DNA from: Clostridiales bacterium
GTDB lineage: Bacteria; Bacillota; Clostridia; Oscillospirales; Oscillospiraceae
Direction of reading: 5' to 3'
DNA length: 25,559 bases
NCBI GenBank assembly: GCA_004555705.1
Contig: SFHI01000069.1
Span: 1-25,559 of the forward strand
Both the position numbers and the translations under genes were made by a program. Below, in pieces: positions 1 through 7,421 of the stretch (within the stretch, counting starts at the first letter, position 1; every line of letters starts with the position of its first letter). The notes under the pieces are model-generated. The model was not told the DNA's origin, did not search any database, and was given only the letters and a program-made list of their open reading frames with translations.

Positions 1-102
1 TCTGAGCGTTTTCGATAAAACGCAGCACTTCCGTAGACGAAACCAAAGCGGGCGGCTAATAGCCGCCCCTACAGTGTCATTCCGACAAACACCAATTTGC
101 CT
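1..102. repeat. Partial copy of GGGCGG-palindrome repeat (family A)
   Basis: A perfect 19-bp palindrome GGGCGGCTAATAGCCGCCC lies at 50-68, followed by CCTAC. The right end (about 86-100) reads ACAAACACCAATTTG, a diverged form of the terminal motif GTAAACAACAATTTA. The flanking text (a TTTTCGATAAAACGCAG-like stretch and GTAGACGAAA) matches the right half of the copy at 10121-10297. The left half lies outside the window. No coding potential is seen. Confidence 0.8.
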
Positions 103-135
103 GACTGCCGCGCTGACCTGACTGTCATTTTTAAT

Positions 136-190
136 CATCCCCGAAGGGGATTCCATAATTGTCAATTGTTAATTGTCAATTGTCAATTCG
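136..190. repeat. AATTGTCAATTGT tandem repeat with UUCG-type hairpin (family D)
   Basis: Two perfect tandem 14-mers TAATTGTCAATTGT occupy 156-169 and 170-183, followed by a partial unit. Directly before them, CCCCGAAGGGG forms a small palindrome within CATCCCCGAAGGGGATTCC (136-154). The same module occurs in reverse orientation at 25394-25446, so the window is bracketed by inverted copies. It sits just upstream of the broken transporter, and no clear promoter could be separated from it. Confidence 0.8.
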
Positions 191-241
191 TAAGCGAAAG
201 CGCCATTTACTGACCGAACAATTTTGAACGGAGGCAATCTG

Positions 242-1497
242 ATGAAACTGAACACCAAACGCACCATCCTGATCGGCTTCGCGTTTTTGTCCATCTGCGC
301 TTTCTGGCAGATGTACGACAACCTGATCCCGCTGATCCTCACCAACACCTTCCACATGAACGAAACCCTCTCCGGCGTCATTATGGCGGCGGACAATGTG
401 CTGGCGCTCTTCCTGCTGCCGCTCTTCGGCGGAATCTCCGACCGGTGTAAGTCCCGCCTGGGCCGACGCCGTCCCTTCATTCTGGTGGGCACCCTCAGCG
501 CCGTGGTGCTGATGCTGGGACTCCCCCTGCTGGCGGACAGCTTCCACGCTTCCCCCGCTCCCGGAAAGCTGGCGGCCTTCATCGCCGTGCTGGGCCTGCT
601 GCTGATTGCCATGGGTACTTACCGCAGCCCCGCCGTGGCCCTGATGCCCGATGTCACCCCCAAGCCCCTGCGTTCCAAGGCCAACGCCATCATCAATCTG
701 ATGGGCGCGGTGGGCGGCATTCTCTATTTGCTTATCACCACCTTCCTGTATAAGACCAAGAGCGACCATTACATCAGCTATCTGCCCCTGTTCGCCATTG
801 TGGGCGGCATCATGCTGGCAGCTCTGGCCATCGTGATGGTGTTTGTCAACGAGCCCAGGCTGGTAGCTCAGCAGCAGCGCTACGAGCAGGCCCACCCGGA
901 GGACAACCTGACCCAGGCCACGGAAAACGGCGAAGTCCTCCCCCGGGAGGTCAAGCGGAGCCTTTCCTTCCTTCTGTGCTCCATCGCCCTGTGGTTCATC
1001 GGCTACAACGGTGTCTCCACCTGGTTCTCGGTCTACGCCCAGAACACCTGGAACATGAGCCTGGGCCAGGCCAAAGCCGCATCGGCCGCCGGAAAACCAT
1101 CCGCTTCGGCACATTGCTTCTCAGCGGTAGCTTCTTCGCCGCCTTCGCCTACACTTTGGTCAGCAGTTCCTTCAGCCCAGTGCTGTATGTTCTCTTCGTC
1201 CTGGTGGGCATCTCCTGGGCGGCCATCAACGTCAACAGTCTGCCCATGGTGGTGGAGATGTGCAAGGGCAGCGAGGTCGGCAAGTTCACAGGCCTCTACT
1301 ATACCTTCTCCATGTCCGCCCAGATCATGACCCCCATCGTGGCCGGGTGGCTCATGAACCATGTGGATTACAAGGCGCTCTTCCCCTACGCGGCTATTTT
1401 CGTATTCGGCTCCTTCCTCACCATGGGCTTTGTCCGCCATGGGGACAACCGGGTGGAAGTGAAAAAGGGGCTGGAAGCCTATGATGTGGAGGACTAA
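242..1497 (+). pseudogene. MFS transporter (SLC45/sugar-type), frameshifted with an apparent internal deletion
   Basis: The first part (242 to about 1080) encodes N-terminal membrane helices of a major facilitator transporter. It carries a cytoplasmic-loop motif SDRCKSRLGRRRPF after helix 2 and a charged central loop. The rest, from about 1082 to the stop at 1495-1497, is in another frame and begins SRIGRRKTIRFG, which is the matching loop of the second half, followed by four further helices. The join GLGQA/SRIGRRK lacks the helix expected between these motifs, so roughly 20-30 codons seem deleted and the frame shifted. ATG 242 is chosen because GGAGG lies 7 nt upstream (230-234); a TTG at 224 overlaps that site. 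The family commonly carries sugars by proton symport, but the substrate is unknown. It is either a real pseudogene or an assembly error. Confidence 0.75.
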
Positions 1498-1500
1498 ATC

Positions 1501-2316
1501 ATGATTATTGCAATTGGAATCATCCTTCTTCTGATTCTTCTTTATCTTCTGTCCTTACGGGGCAGAACCGGCCAGCCGGGGCTTGCGGAGCTTCGTCGCT
1601 GGCGCTATGCCCACCGTGGGCTCCATACCCCCGGCGTCCCGGAAAACAGCATGGCGGCCTTCCGGGCGGCTCTTGAGGCGGGCTTCGGCATTGAGCTGGA
1701 CCTGCACCTGCTGACGGACGGGGGCCTCGCGGTGATCCACGACTCCAAGCTGGAGCGCACCACCGGAAAGCCCGGGAAGGTGGAGGAGCTGTCCTCCGCC
1801 CAGTTGTCGGATTACCCGCTGGAAGGAACAGAGGAAGTGATCCCTCTGTTCCCCCAGGTTCTGGAGCTTTTCGCCGGAAAAGCTCCGTTAATCATCGAGC
1901 TGAAGCCTGACGGAGACAATTACGCGGCGCTCTGTGAGGCCGCCGTGGCCGCCATGGATGGCTACTCCGGCCCCTGGTGCATGGAGTCCTTCGATCCCCG
2001 GTGCATTGACTGGCTGCGCAGGCACCGCCCGGACATCATCCGGGGACAGCTGTCCTACAATTACCTCAAGGGCACAAGCCCTCTGCCCTGGCCGCTTAAA
2101 TTTGCTTTGACCTATAACCTGCTGAACTTCCGCACCCGGCCGGACTTCATTGCCTATGACTACCCCACCCGGAAAACCCTGAGCAATTTCCTCTGCCGCC
2201 GTCTCTGGGGCATCCAGGGCGTCACCTGGACCATCCGCACCCCCCAGGAATTTGCCCAGGCCACCCAGGAGGGCTGGATTCCCATTTTCGAAAACTTCCT
2301 GCCCCCCGCAGGCTGA
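1501..2316 (+). CDS. Membrane-anchored glycerophosphodiester phosphodiesterase family protein
   Basis: The 271-residue protein starts with one hydrophobic helix (residues 2-18) and then a GDPD TIM-barrel domain. Visible family residues are the AHRG motif (His38, Arg39), PENS at 47-50, ELDLHLLTDG (Glu65, Asp67 as metal ligands), VIHD (His80, the second catalytic His) and LERTTG. Later strands carry IIELKP. The enzyme hydrolyses glycerophosphodiesters, or lipoteichoic-acid-type glycerol phosphates, to an alcohol and glycerol 3-phosphate; the actual substrate cannot be read from the sequence. GGAGG at 1488-1492 lies inside the end of the upstream gene and the genes are 3 nt apart, so translation is probably coupled. 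A terminator follows directly. Confidence 0.9.
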   Translation: MIIAIGIILLLILLYLLSLRGRTGQPGLAELRRWRYAHRGLHTPGVPENSMAAFRAALEAGFGIELDLHLLTDGGLAVIHDSKLERTTGKPGKVEELSSAQLSDYPLEGTEEVIPLFPQVLELFAGKAPLIIELKPDGDNYAALCEAAVAAMDGYSGPWCMESFDPRCIDWLRRHRPDIIRGQLSYNYLKGTSPLPWPLKFALTYNLLNFRTRPDFIAYDYPTRKTLSNFLCRRLWGIQGVTWTIRTPQEFAQATQEGWIPIFENFLPPAG

Positions 2317-2328
2317 CAAACATTTCAG

Positions 2329-2361
2329 GCGTGCCGCAATCCCCTGCGGCACGCCCTTTTT
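2329..2361 (+). terminator. Rho-independent terminator after GDPD gene
   Basis: A perfect 10-bp stem, GGCGTGCCGC (2329-2338) with GCGGCACGCC (2346-2355), is followed by CTTTTT. It ends the transporter-GDPD transcript. Confidence 0.93.
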
Positions 2362-2380
2362 CATACTCCATATGAGCGTA

Positions 2381-2616
2381 TAAATTGGTGTTTACAAAAT
2401 AAACGCTGTCATTGCGAGCCAGTGCGCTTAAGTGGCGTGGCAATCCCCCGGTTAGAGGTAAAATATATCGACAATTGCCCTGCAGAGCAGGGAAACCTTG
2501 CGATTTTTGGTGGTAATCGTTACCTGGTTCCATGGGGCCGGGGGATTGCCACACCAGTCTGCGGACTGGTTCGCAATGACAGGACATTTGAAATGTGTAG
2601 TGCAAACAACAATTTC
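2381..2616. repeat. Full-length hairpin repeat (family B) with shared terminal motif
   Basis: The body at 2406-2582 begins CTGTCATTGCGAGCCAGT and ends ACTGGTTCGCAATGACAG, an inverted pair. Inner arms GGCAATCCCCCGG and CCGGGGGATTGCC also pair, with a side hairpin CCAGTCTGCGGACTGG, so the whole body can fold into one long branched hairpin. The outside ends are TAAATTGGTGTTTAC (2381-2395) and GCAAACAACAATTT (2602-2615), the motif shared with the other repeat families. It fills the gap between convergent genes. Translations of it in any frame are not genes. Confidence 0.85.
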
Positions 2617-2647
2617 CCTTTCCAACTCCGTCCAAATAACCTCTGCG

Positions 2648-3922
2648 TCATCCTAAGTTTACATAACTGCACGGATTCACATAAGCCCCGTTGTAGGAAA
2701 TCCCGAAATGCAGATGGTACCCTTTGGAAATTCCGGTGGTGCCCACCGTGCCGATCTGCTGCCCACCGCTGACCACCTGGCCCGCGGACACGCAGTAGGT
2801 GTCCAGGTGCATATAGATGGAGGAAAATCCGTCCTGGTGATTGATCTGCACATAGTTGCCCGCGGAATTGCTGTACCCCGCTACGGTCACAATCCCCGGC
2901 CGGGAGGCATAAACGGGCGTTCCCCTGGGAGCACCCAGGTCCACCCCCTGGTGGTATGTAGAAGCCCCCGCCAGAGGCGCCGTCCGGTTTCCGAAGGGAC
3001 TGGTGAGCATGGTGTAGCTGCAGGGAACCAGCCAGGCGGAGGAACCGGGATTCTGGGGCGTTGTCCCGCCTGGCGTTGTGTTTCCCTGACCGCCAGCGTC
3101 CTGGGCCGCCTGGGTGGTTGGCGGCACATAGGTCGCCATGTACGCCAGCCATTCCGCCTGTTTGGCCGCGTCATATTCCGTTTGCTTCGCGGCGATCTGC
3201 TCCAGAAAGTCCGCCTCCTGGGCTTCGTACTCCTCCCAAAGCCCTTCCAGTTCCCTTCCTTTGGCCAGCAGCTCCTGGAGGAGGGCATACGCCTCCTGCT
3301 GTTTGGCTTCCAGCTCCGCCTGCTCCCGGTCCAGCTCTGATTTAGTACCCTCAAGGCCCTCCTTCTCCAGGGCCAACGCATCCTTCGCCTGCTCCACCTC
3401 CGTGGCTGCCTGCTCCAGCTCCCGAATCCGCCGGTTGTCGGAGGCCGCGATTTCCTCCACCATGTTCAGCCGGTCCAAAAGGTCGGAAAAGCTGGCTGCC
3501 CTGAACAGAACCTCCCAGTAGCTGACTGTTCCTTCCTCCTCCATGGCGCGGATGCGCTGATTGCTTCGCTCCCTCAAGTCCTCATACCGTTCCTGGGCCT
3601 GGTCCAGCTCCTCCTGCTTGTCGGCGATCAGAACACTGTAGGAGAGGATCTGCTCATTCAGGTTCCGGATTCCGGCGGCCAGAAGGTTCACCTCCTGGTC
3701 CAGCACCTGCTTTCGGGCCATCAGCTCCCCGATTTCATCCTGATTTCCCTGATATTCCGCCTTGACCCGGGCGATCTGCGCTTCAATTTCCTTCTTCTGC
3801 TCCTGAAGGGCCTGAATCTGTTTCCTGATTTCCGAAGAGGATGCCGCCCGGGCGGGAACCGTAACTCCCGCCAGCAAAAAGGCGGCAATCAGAATCCAGG
3901 CCGCTGCTTTTCTCCTTCTCAT
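2648..3922 (-). CDS. Secreted coiled-coil M23 (LytM-type) peptidase / murein hydrolase activator
   Basis: The 424-residue protein has a signal peptide (basic MRRRK, hydrophobic 8-22, PARA-ASS cleavage region near 27). It continues with long Glu/Gln-rich coiled coils to about residue 265, a Thr/Gly/Pro linker (about 267-292), and a C-terminal LytM domain. Zinc-site motifs are intact: HQGVD (His324, Asp328), YMHL (His372) and HLHF (His403, His405). This EnvC/PcsB-like layout either cleaves peptidoglycan cross-bridges or activates amidases at the cell surface; an intact zinc site favours real endopeptidase activity. The start at 3922 has an AGGAGG site just upstream and an ATGA overlap with the preceding gene, which places it under the same sigma factor transcript. 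A longer in-frame start at 3955 lies inside that gene and is less likely. Confidence 0.9.
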   Translation of the reverse strand: MRRRKAAAWILIAAFLLAGVTVPARAASSSEIRKQIQALQEQKKEIEAQIARVKAEYQGNQDEIGELMARKQVLDQEVNLLAAGIRNLNEQILSYSVLIADKQEELDQAQERYEDLRERSNQRIRAMEEEGTVSYWEVLFRAASFSDLLDRLNMVEEIAASDNRRIRELEQAATEVEQAKDALALEKEGLEGTKSELDREQAELEAKQQEAYALLQELLAKGRELEGLWEEYEAQEADFLEQIAAKQTEYDAAKQAEWLAYMATYVPPTTQAAQDAGGQGNTTPGGTTPQNPGSSAWLVPCSYTMLTSPFGNRTAPLAGASTYHQGVDLGAPRGTPVYASRPGIVTVAGYSNSAGNYVQINHQDGFSSIYMHLDTYCVSAGQVVSGGQQIGTVGTTGISKGYHLHFGISYNGAYVNPCSYVNLG

Positions 3923-4461
3923 TTTGCACCCTCCTGTGGGAACCGTACGAAGCATATCCAGTCATGGCCAAACTGAAAATCGAAGTTCGTCAGCACCAGG
4001 TACAGATTCACCCGGGCAATCTCCCGCTCCAGAAGCTCCACATCATACGCTCCGCTTAAATCCAGGGTCAAGGCACCGCTGGAGTGGGGCGGGAATACCG
4101 TGTTGCGGAAAAGTACCTTGCCGCCCAGTCCGGGAAGCTCCCGGCTGTTTTCCCAGTCCATTATCTTCAGCTGCTCCTGGAACCGAAGATATTTGTCCGA
4201 ACCGTTTTCCACCCACACCGTAATGATGCCATTTCCTTCGTAGGTGCCGCCCAGAGCCAGCTCATCCCCATTCATAGGCGTAAACAGCTTGTACGCCGAA
4301 GCCGTCATGGTCAGCACCAGCAGCATCAGCGCGGCCAGCACCGGAATCAGGCGTGCCGGGTGCCTTCGCTCCGGCGTCCGGTCATTTCCCAGGCGAACGC
4401 CGGTTTTCTGCTCCACCATCCGGCAGATATTGTGGAAATTCTCGTTGGTCATTGCGTTCAT
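3919..4461 (-). CDS. Single-pass membrane protein, putative anti-sigma factor
   Basis: The 180-residue protein has a short cytoplasmic N-terminus, one membrane helix (about 38-56) and an external domain of about 120 residues that ends FVRFPQEGAK. I do not recognise the external domain. It may sense the envelope. The start overlaps the sigma factor stop (ATGA, 4458-4461), with GGAG 7 nt before the ATG, and its stop overlaps the start of the M23 peptidase. Cytoplasmic tail plus one helix directly after a sigma-70-type gene is the usual anti-sigma arrangement, so the call rests on position and topology. No ASD zinc motif (HxxxCxxC) is present, although the N-terminus has a lone His10 and Cys13. 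Confidence 0.6.
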   Translation of the reverse strand: MNAMTNENFHNICRMVEQKTGVRLGNDRTPERRHPARLIPVLAALMLLVLTMTASAYKLFTPMNGDELALGGTYEGNGIITVWVENGSDKYLRFQEQLKIMDWENSRELPGLGGKVLFRNTVFPPHSSGALTLDLSGAYDVELLEREIARVNLYLVLTNFDFQFGHDWICFVRFPQEGAK

Positions 4462-5009
4462 ACCCCGACTCCTTTCTCCGTAAGGCCCTGCCGAAGCTGG
4501 CGCTTGGAACGGTACAGGGAGTTGTTCACCTGGGTCACCGTCAAGCCCGTAGCCAGGGCAATCTCCCGGGGCTTCTGGTCATAATAGTATCGACGCACCA
4601 GAATCTCCCGGTTCAGCTCCCCCAGCGTCTGCAGCAGCTGCCGCAGCTCACTGCGGATTTCCTCCTCCGCAAGGGCCTCCTGGGCGCACAGTCCGCCGCC
4701 ACACAGCGCCTCCTCCAGAGGGATTGTGTTTCTGCGGCTTAGCTCCCGGTACCGGTCAATGGCCCGGGAGCGGGTCAGAACACACAGCAGGGTTTTCAGC
4801 TTTCCCCGGGTGGGATCAAAATTGCCGGGATGCTCCCACAGATAGATAAAGGCATCCGCCACGCATTCCTCCACATCCTGGTCGCTGCCCACATTTTTCA
4901 GCACCGCCGCCGCGATGGGCCACAGCAAATGGGCGTATTTCTCCATCACCAGGCCCAGGGTCTCCTCGTCCCGGTTCCCAATGGCACGCGCCATAGCCTC
5001 CTCCCGCAT
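4458..5009 (-). CDS. RNA polymerase sigma factor, sigma-70/ECF type
   Basis: The 183-residue protein has region 2 (DVEECVADAFIYLWEHPGNF, then LKTLLCVLTRSRAIDRYREL) and region 4 (LNREILVRRYYYDQKPREIA and a VTQVNNSLYRSKRQLR recognition helix). This is the two-domain ECF layout that directs RNA polymerase to envelope or stress genes. ATG 5009 and ATG 4994 are both possible: the second has GGGAGGAGG within 10 nt, and the first has only AAGGGAAG. The upstream minus-strand text contains a -10-like TACTAT near 5038-5043 and two GTGTTT-type motifs, which could be an autoregulated promoter, but this is weak. The gene leads a tightly overlapped three-gene operon with a membrane partner and a cell-wall peptidase, suggesting control of envelope remodelling. 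Confidence 0.88.
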   Translation of the reverse strand: MREEAMARAIGNRDEETLGLVMEKYAHLLWPIAAAVLKNVGSDQDVEECVADAFIYLWEHPGNFDPTRGKLKTLLCVLTRSRAIDRYRELSRRNTIPLEEALCGGGLCAQEALAEEEIRSELRQLLQTLGELNREILVRRYYYDQKPREIALATGLTVTQVNNSLYRSKRQLRQGLTEKGVGV

Positions 5010-5079
5010 CCGCTTCCCTTCTTTCTTTGATGGTTTCTTATAGTACGCACGAAACACGGAAAACACTTTTTTGAAATGG

Positions 5080-5287
5080 AAAAAGATAAATTGTTGTTTT
5101 CCGGTTTCTGCACGCACTGCGTTCCTACTGTAGGGGAGGCATTGATGCCTCCCGTAGGGCAGTACGTTTTCGCCGCAATGCCCCGGAAAACGGTAGCATT
5201 TTACCGCCGGGAGGCAAAAATGCCTCCCCTACAGCAGAGACGTACCGTGTTGCGGCATTTGACGTGCAAACAACAATTTATCTTTTT
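5080..5287. repeat. GGGAGG-palindrome MITE-like element with 20-bp perfect terminal inverted repeats
   Basis: The ends AAAAAGATAAATTGTTGTTT (5080-5099) and its exact complement (5268-5287) are a perfect 20-bp inverted pair. Inside, CTGTAGGGGAGGCAT (5128-5142) and ATGCCTCCCCTACAG (5220-5234) also pair perfectly. A full palindrome GGGAGGCATTGATGCCTCCC lies at 5134-5153 and an imperfect one at 5209-5228. There is no ORF of its own. It lies between the sigma factor promoter region and the terminator of the methyltransferase operon. Confidence 0.9.
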
Positions 5288-5306
5288 ATCAGCAACCCCC
5301 GCAAAC

Positions 5307-5341
5307 GCAGAAAACGATCAGAAGCCCGCGCTTCTGATCGT
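5307..5341 (-). terminator. Rho-independent terminator of the Fec-type/methyltransferase operon
   Basis: On the minus strand a perfect 11-bp stem, ACGATCAGAAG (minus strand, 5341-5331) with CTTCTGATCGT (minus strand, 5324-5314), around a CGCGGG loop is followed by TTTCTG. It begins 7 nt after the methyltransferase stop. Confidence 0.85.
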
Positions 5342-5347
5342 CTCTGT

Positions 5348-6202
5348 TTATTCCGTTTCCTCGCTGAGCTCCCGCGCAACCGCGTCCAGTTGGGCGTTGG
5401 CCATGTCAAAATCCGCCACCGCGTCCATGATCCGCTGGTAGGCCCGGCGCTTTCCGGCGGCTTGCAGCTGGTCGGCCAACTCCGCAAGTTCCTGGGCGTG
5501 AGCATCGTTGTGGCTAACCATGAACCGCATCAGGGCCAGCAGCTCCTCCATAGCCGTCCCCTGCACGGGCGCAGCGTGGGTGTGCCCGGCTTCTCCATGG
5601 GTATGTCCGGGATGCTCCCGCTTCACGCCGCTGACCTGATACATCCGGTCGTTGGAGATCACCACCTCCACCTGAAGCCATTTGGCAAACAGGGCCCGCA
5701 GGCTCTCGGCGCTCATCAGCCCATTGGACACTGAGCTGGCGCTGCCCTGGTGGTGGCCGTCGATAGCCTCCCGGCTGGCCCCATGGGCCACGGTGAGCCT
5801 GCCCCCCTCTTTCAGAAGAGACGCGAGCCTCTTAATCAGCCGTTTGGGCTCCGGGAAGTGGGGAAAGGCGTTGTAAACCACCACCGCGTCAAATTTCCGG
5901 TCAAAGGAGATTTCCTCCACGTCCCCGCAGACCACCTCCACGGCGCTGTTTCCGGCGTACTTCTCCCCGGCGATCTGGGCCATTTTCGGGGAGATATCCA
6001 CGCCGGTTACCGAGGCGCCCCCCCGCTCCAGGTAATAGGGAAACATCACGCCGGTGCCGCAGGCCACGTCCAGAATGTCCATCCCCGGGCCGATTTCCGC
6101 GTTGTCCAGAATCGCGTTGATAATTTTGTCGCTCTTCACCATTTCCGCGTCCCAGGTAGGGGCGCAGCGGTCAAAGAATTCGATGACGTCCTTTTTCTCC
6201 AT
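5348..6202 (-). CDS. Class I SAM-dependent methyltransferase with His-rich linker and C-terminal helical domain
   Basis: The 284-residue protein has a Rossmann methyltransferase core at about 1-190, with motif I DVACGTGVMF (45-54), acidic residue in GVDIS (67-71), GDVEEI (93-98) and VVVYNAFPHF (107-116). A HGASREAIDGHH stretch (140-151) follows. Residues 197-209 contain HPGHTHGEAGHTH, a likely metal-binding linker. The last 65 residues (about 218-284) form a separate helical domain with HNDAHAQELAELADQL. The gene is last in a FecCD-type uptake operon, 10 nt after the binding-protein gene. Methyltransferases of the UbiE/Methyltransf_25 type act on small molecules; here the substrate is unknown. 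The His-rich linker and context suggest a link to metal or metal-complex handling in the cytoplasm, which is inference. Confidence 0.85.
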   Translation of the reverse strand: MEKKDVIEFFDRCAPTWDAEMVKSDKIINAILDNAEIGPGMDILDVACGTGVMFPYYLERGGASVTGVDISPKMAQIAGEKYAGNSAVEVVCGDVEEISFDRKFDAVVVYNAFPHFPEPKRLIKRLASLLKEGGRLTVAHGASREAIDGHHQGSASSVSNGLMSAESLRALFAKWLQVEVVISNDRMYQVSGVKREHPGHTHGEAGHTHAAPVQGTAMEELLALMRFMVSHNDAHAQELAELADQLQAAGKRRAYQRIMDAVADFDMANAQLDAVARELSEETE

Positions 6203-6212
6203 AACCCCGTCC

Positions 6213-7421
6213 TCAGCCGAAGAAGCTGGCCGTATCCACCTTCTGGTAGCCGCCGAAGCTGGAGGGGCAGGCGAAAATCGCCTCCGCCAGCTCCTGTCCC
6301 AGGAACATCTTCGTGACCTCGTTGGTCTTTTCCGTCAGGTCGATGTCCCCGAACAGCTCCGGGTACACGGTCTTGGCCACGAACCAGGTGTTCAGCAGCG
6401 CGATCTCATAGTTGGTGTAGTAGGCGTTGTAGGCCATCTCCAGATAGACCTCGCCCTTCCGCCAGGCCCTACAGGTGTCGAACAGGGTGGGGTCCTCCTT
6501 GTAAAGGGGCGCGATGTTCTTCACGGCGGCGGCATCCATAATCAGGATGTCCATGTCCTCCCCCAGGGAGACGAACTTCTCCGCCTCGATGGCCTGGATG
6601 CCGGGGGCGGAAAGCCCCGTGACCACATTGCGCACGTTGGCGATTTCAAAGGAAACGTAGTTCTGGGCGGTCATCAGGTGGTTGGTGGTGCCCCAGTTGC
6701 CCAGGCCGCAGATGTACACCCCGGGCTGATCCTCCGGCGCGATTTCCGCGGTTCTGCCGGAAATTTCCGCAGTCTCCGCCTCTACAAAGGCTACCAGCTC
6801 CGCCGCCCGGGCCTCCCGGCCGAACACCTGTCCCAGCAGATTCATGGAGCCCGCGAAAGCATCGTCAAACACGCCTCCGGGGCCTGCCTTCAGGGTAATC
6901 ACCGGAACCCCCAGCTGCTCCTGGAGGGCATTCTCCTTCTCCACATCCTCGTACTCCGAGATGACGATGTCCGGGTTGCAGGAGAGAATCTTCTCCGCCT
7001 CGGCGGTCTGGGCCTGAGGGCCGCCCACACCGCAGGAGGGAAGCTCCTTGAGCATTTCCCCGTAAGCCAGCACATAAGGCCGCGCCACCGCGTCAAACAT
7101 CTTGGGCCGCTCCTCCAGGGACAGGTTGTCGATGTCCTCCACGCCGCACAGCAGGTTCATATCCCCCACATAGCTGTACATTCTCAGCGCTCCCGCGCCG
7201 ATGCAGACCACCCGGCTGTAGCTGCCGGGAATAATGGTGACTTCCCTTCCGATCATGTCCGTCACGGTAACCTCCGGGTTTTCCGTAGGCGCCTCCGTCA
7301 CAGCGGAGGTCTCGGTCGCTCCGGTGGTCGGGGCCTGGGTTTCCGCCTCCGTCTTTCCTCCGCAGGCTCCCAGGCTCAGCACCAGGGCCAGCGCCAGAAG
7401 CAGTGCAATTCCTTTTTTCAT
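6213..7421 (-). CDS. FecB/BtuF-type ABC transporter substrate-binding lipoprotein
   Basis: The 402-residue protein starts with a lipoprotein signal (LVLSLGAC, acylated Cys20) and a Thr/Glu-rich spacer. The binding domain follows and begins VTDMIGREVTI, the usual opening of iron-siderophore, heme and cobalamin binding proteins. PDIVISEYEDVE and later MDILIMDAA are the two typical half-domain strands. The ATG has CCTCC (GGAGG on the minus strand) 7 nt upstream and overlaps the ATPase stop (ATGA). It would deliver the ligand to the FecCD permease encoded upstream. The ligand cannot be determined: iron, heme, corrinoid, molybdate or a metallophore complex all fit the fold. Confidence 0.9.
   Translation of the reverse strand: MKKGIALLLALALVLSLGACGGKTEAETQAPTTGATETSAVTEAPTENPEVTVTDMIGREVTIIPGSYSRVVCIGAGALRMYSYVGDMNLLCGVEDIDNLSLEERPKMFDAVARPYVLAYGEMLKELPSCGVGGPQAQTAEAEKILSCNPDIVISEYEDVEKENALQEQLGVPVITLKAGPGGVFDDAFAGSMNLLGQVFGREARAAELVAFVEAETAEISGRTAEIAPEDQPGVYICGLGNWGTTNHLMTAQNYVSFEIANVRNVVTGLSAPGIQAIEAEKFVSLGEDMDILIMDAAAVKNIAPLYKEDPTLFDTCRAWRKGEVYLEMAYNAYYTNYEIALLNTWFVAKTVYPELFGDIDLTEKTNEVTKMFLGQELAEAIFACPSSFGGYQKVDTASFFG

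Noticed and set aside
156..183. Tandem 14-mers as a CRISPR array
   Set aside because: The units are contiguous with no spacers, are AT-rich, and no cas gene is present.
176..1114. Long minus-strand open frame opposite the broken transporter
   Set aside because: Its Gly/Gln/His-rich composition is typical of antisense reading of a GC-rich gene; the plus strand encodes clear transporter motifs.
5085..5282. TA target duplication proving an IS630/mariner origin
   Set aside because: TA flanks fit the 5080 and 9375 copies, but symmetric pairing extends into the flanks and the copies at 10121 and 18971 lack it.
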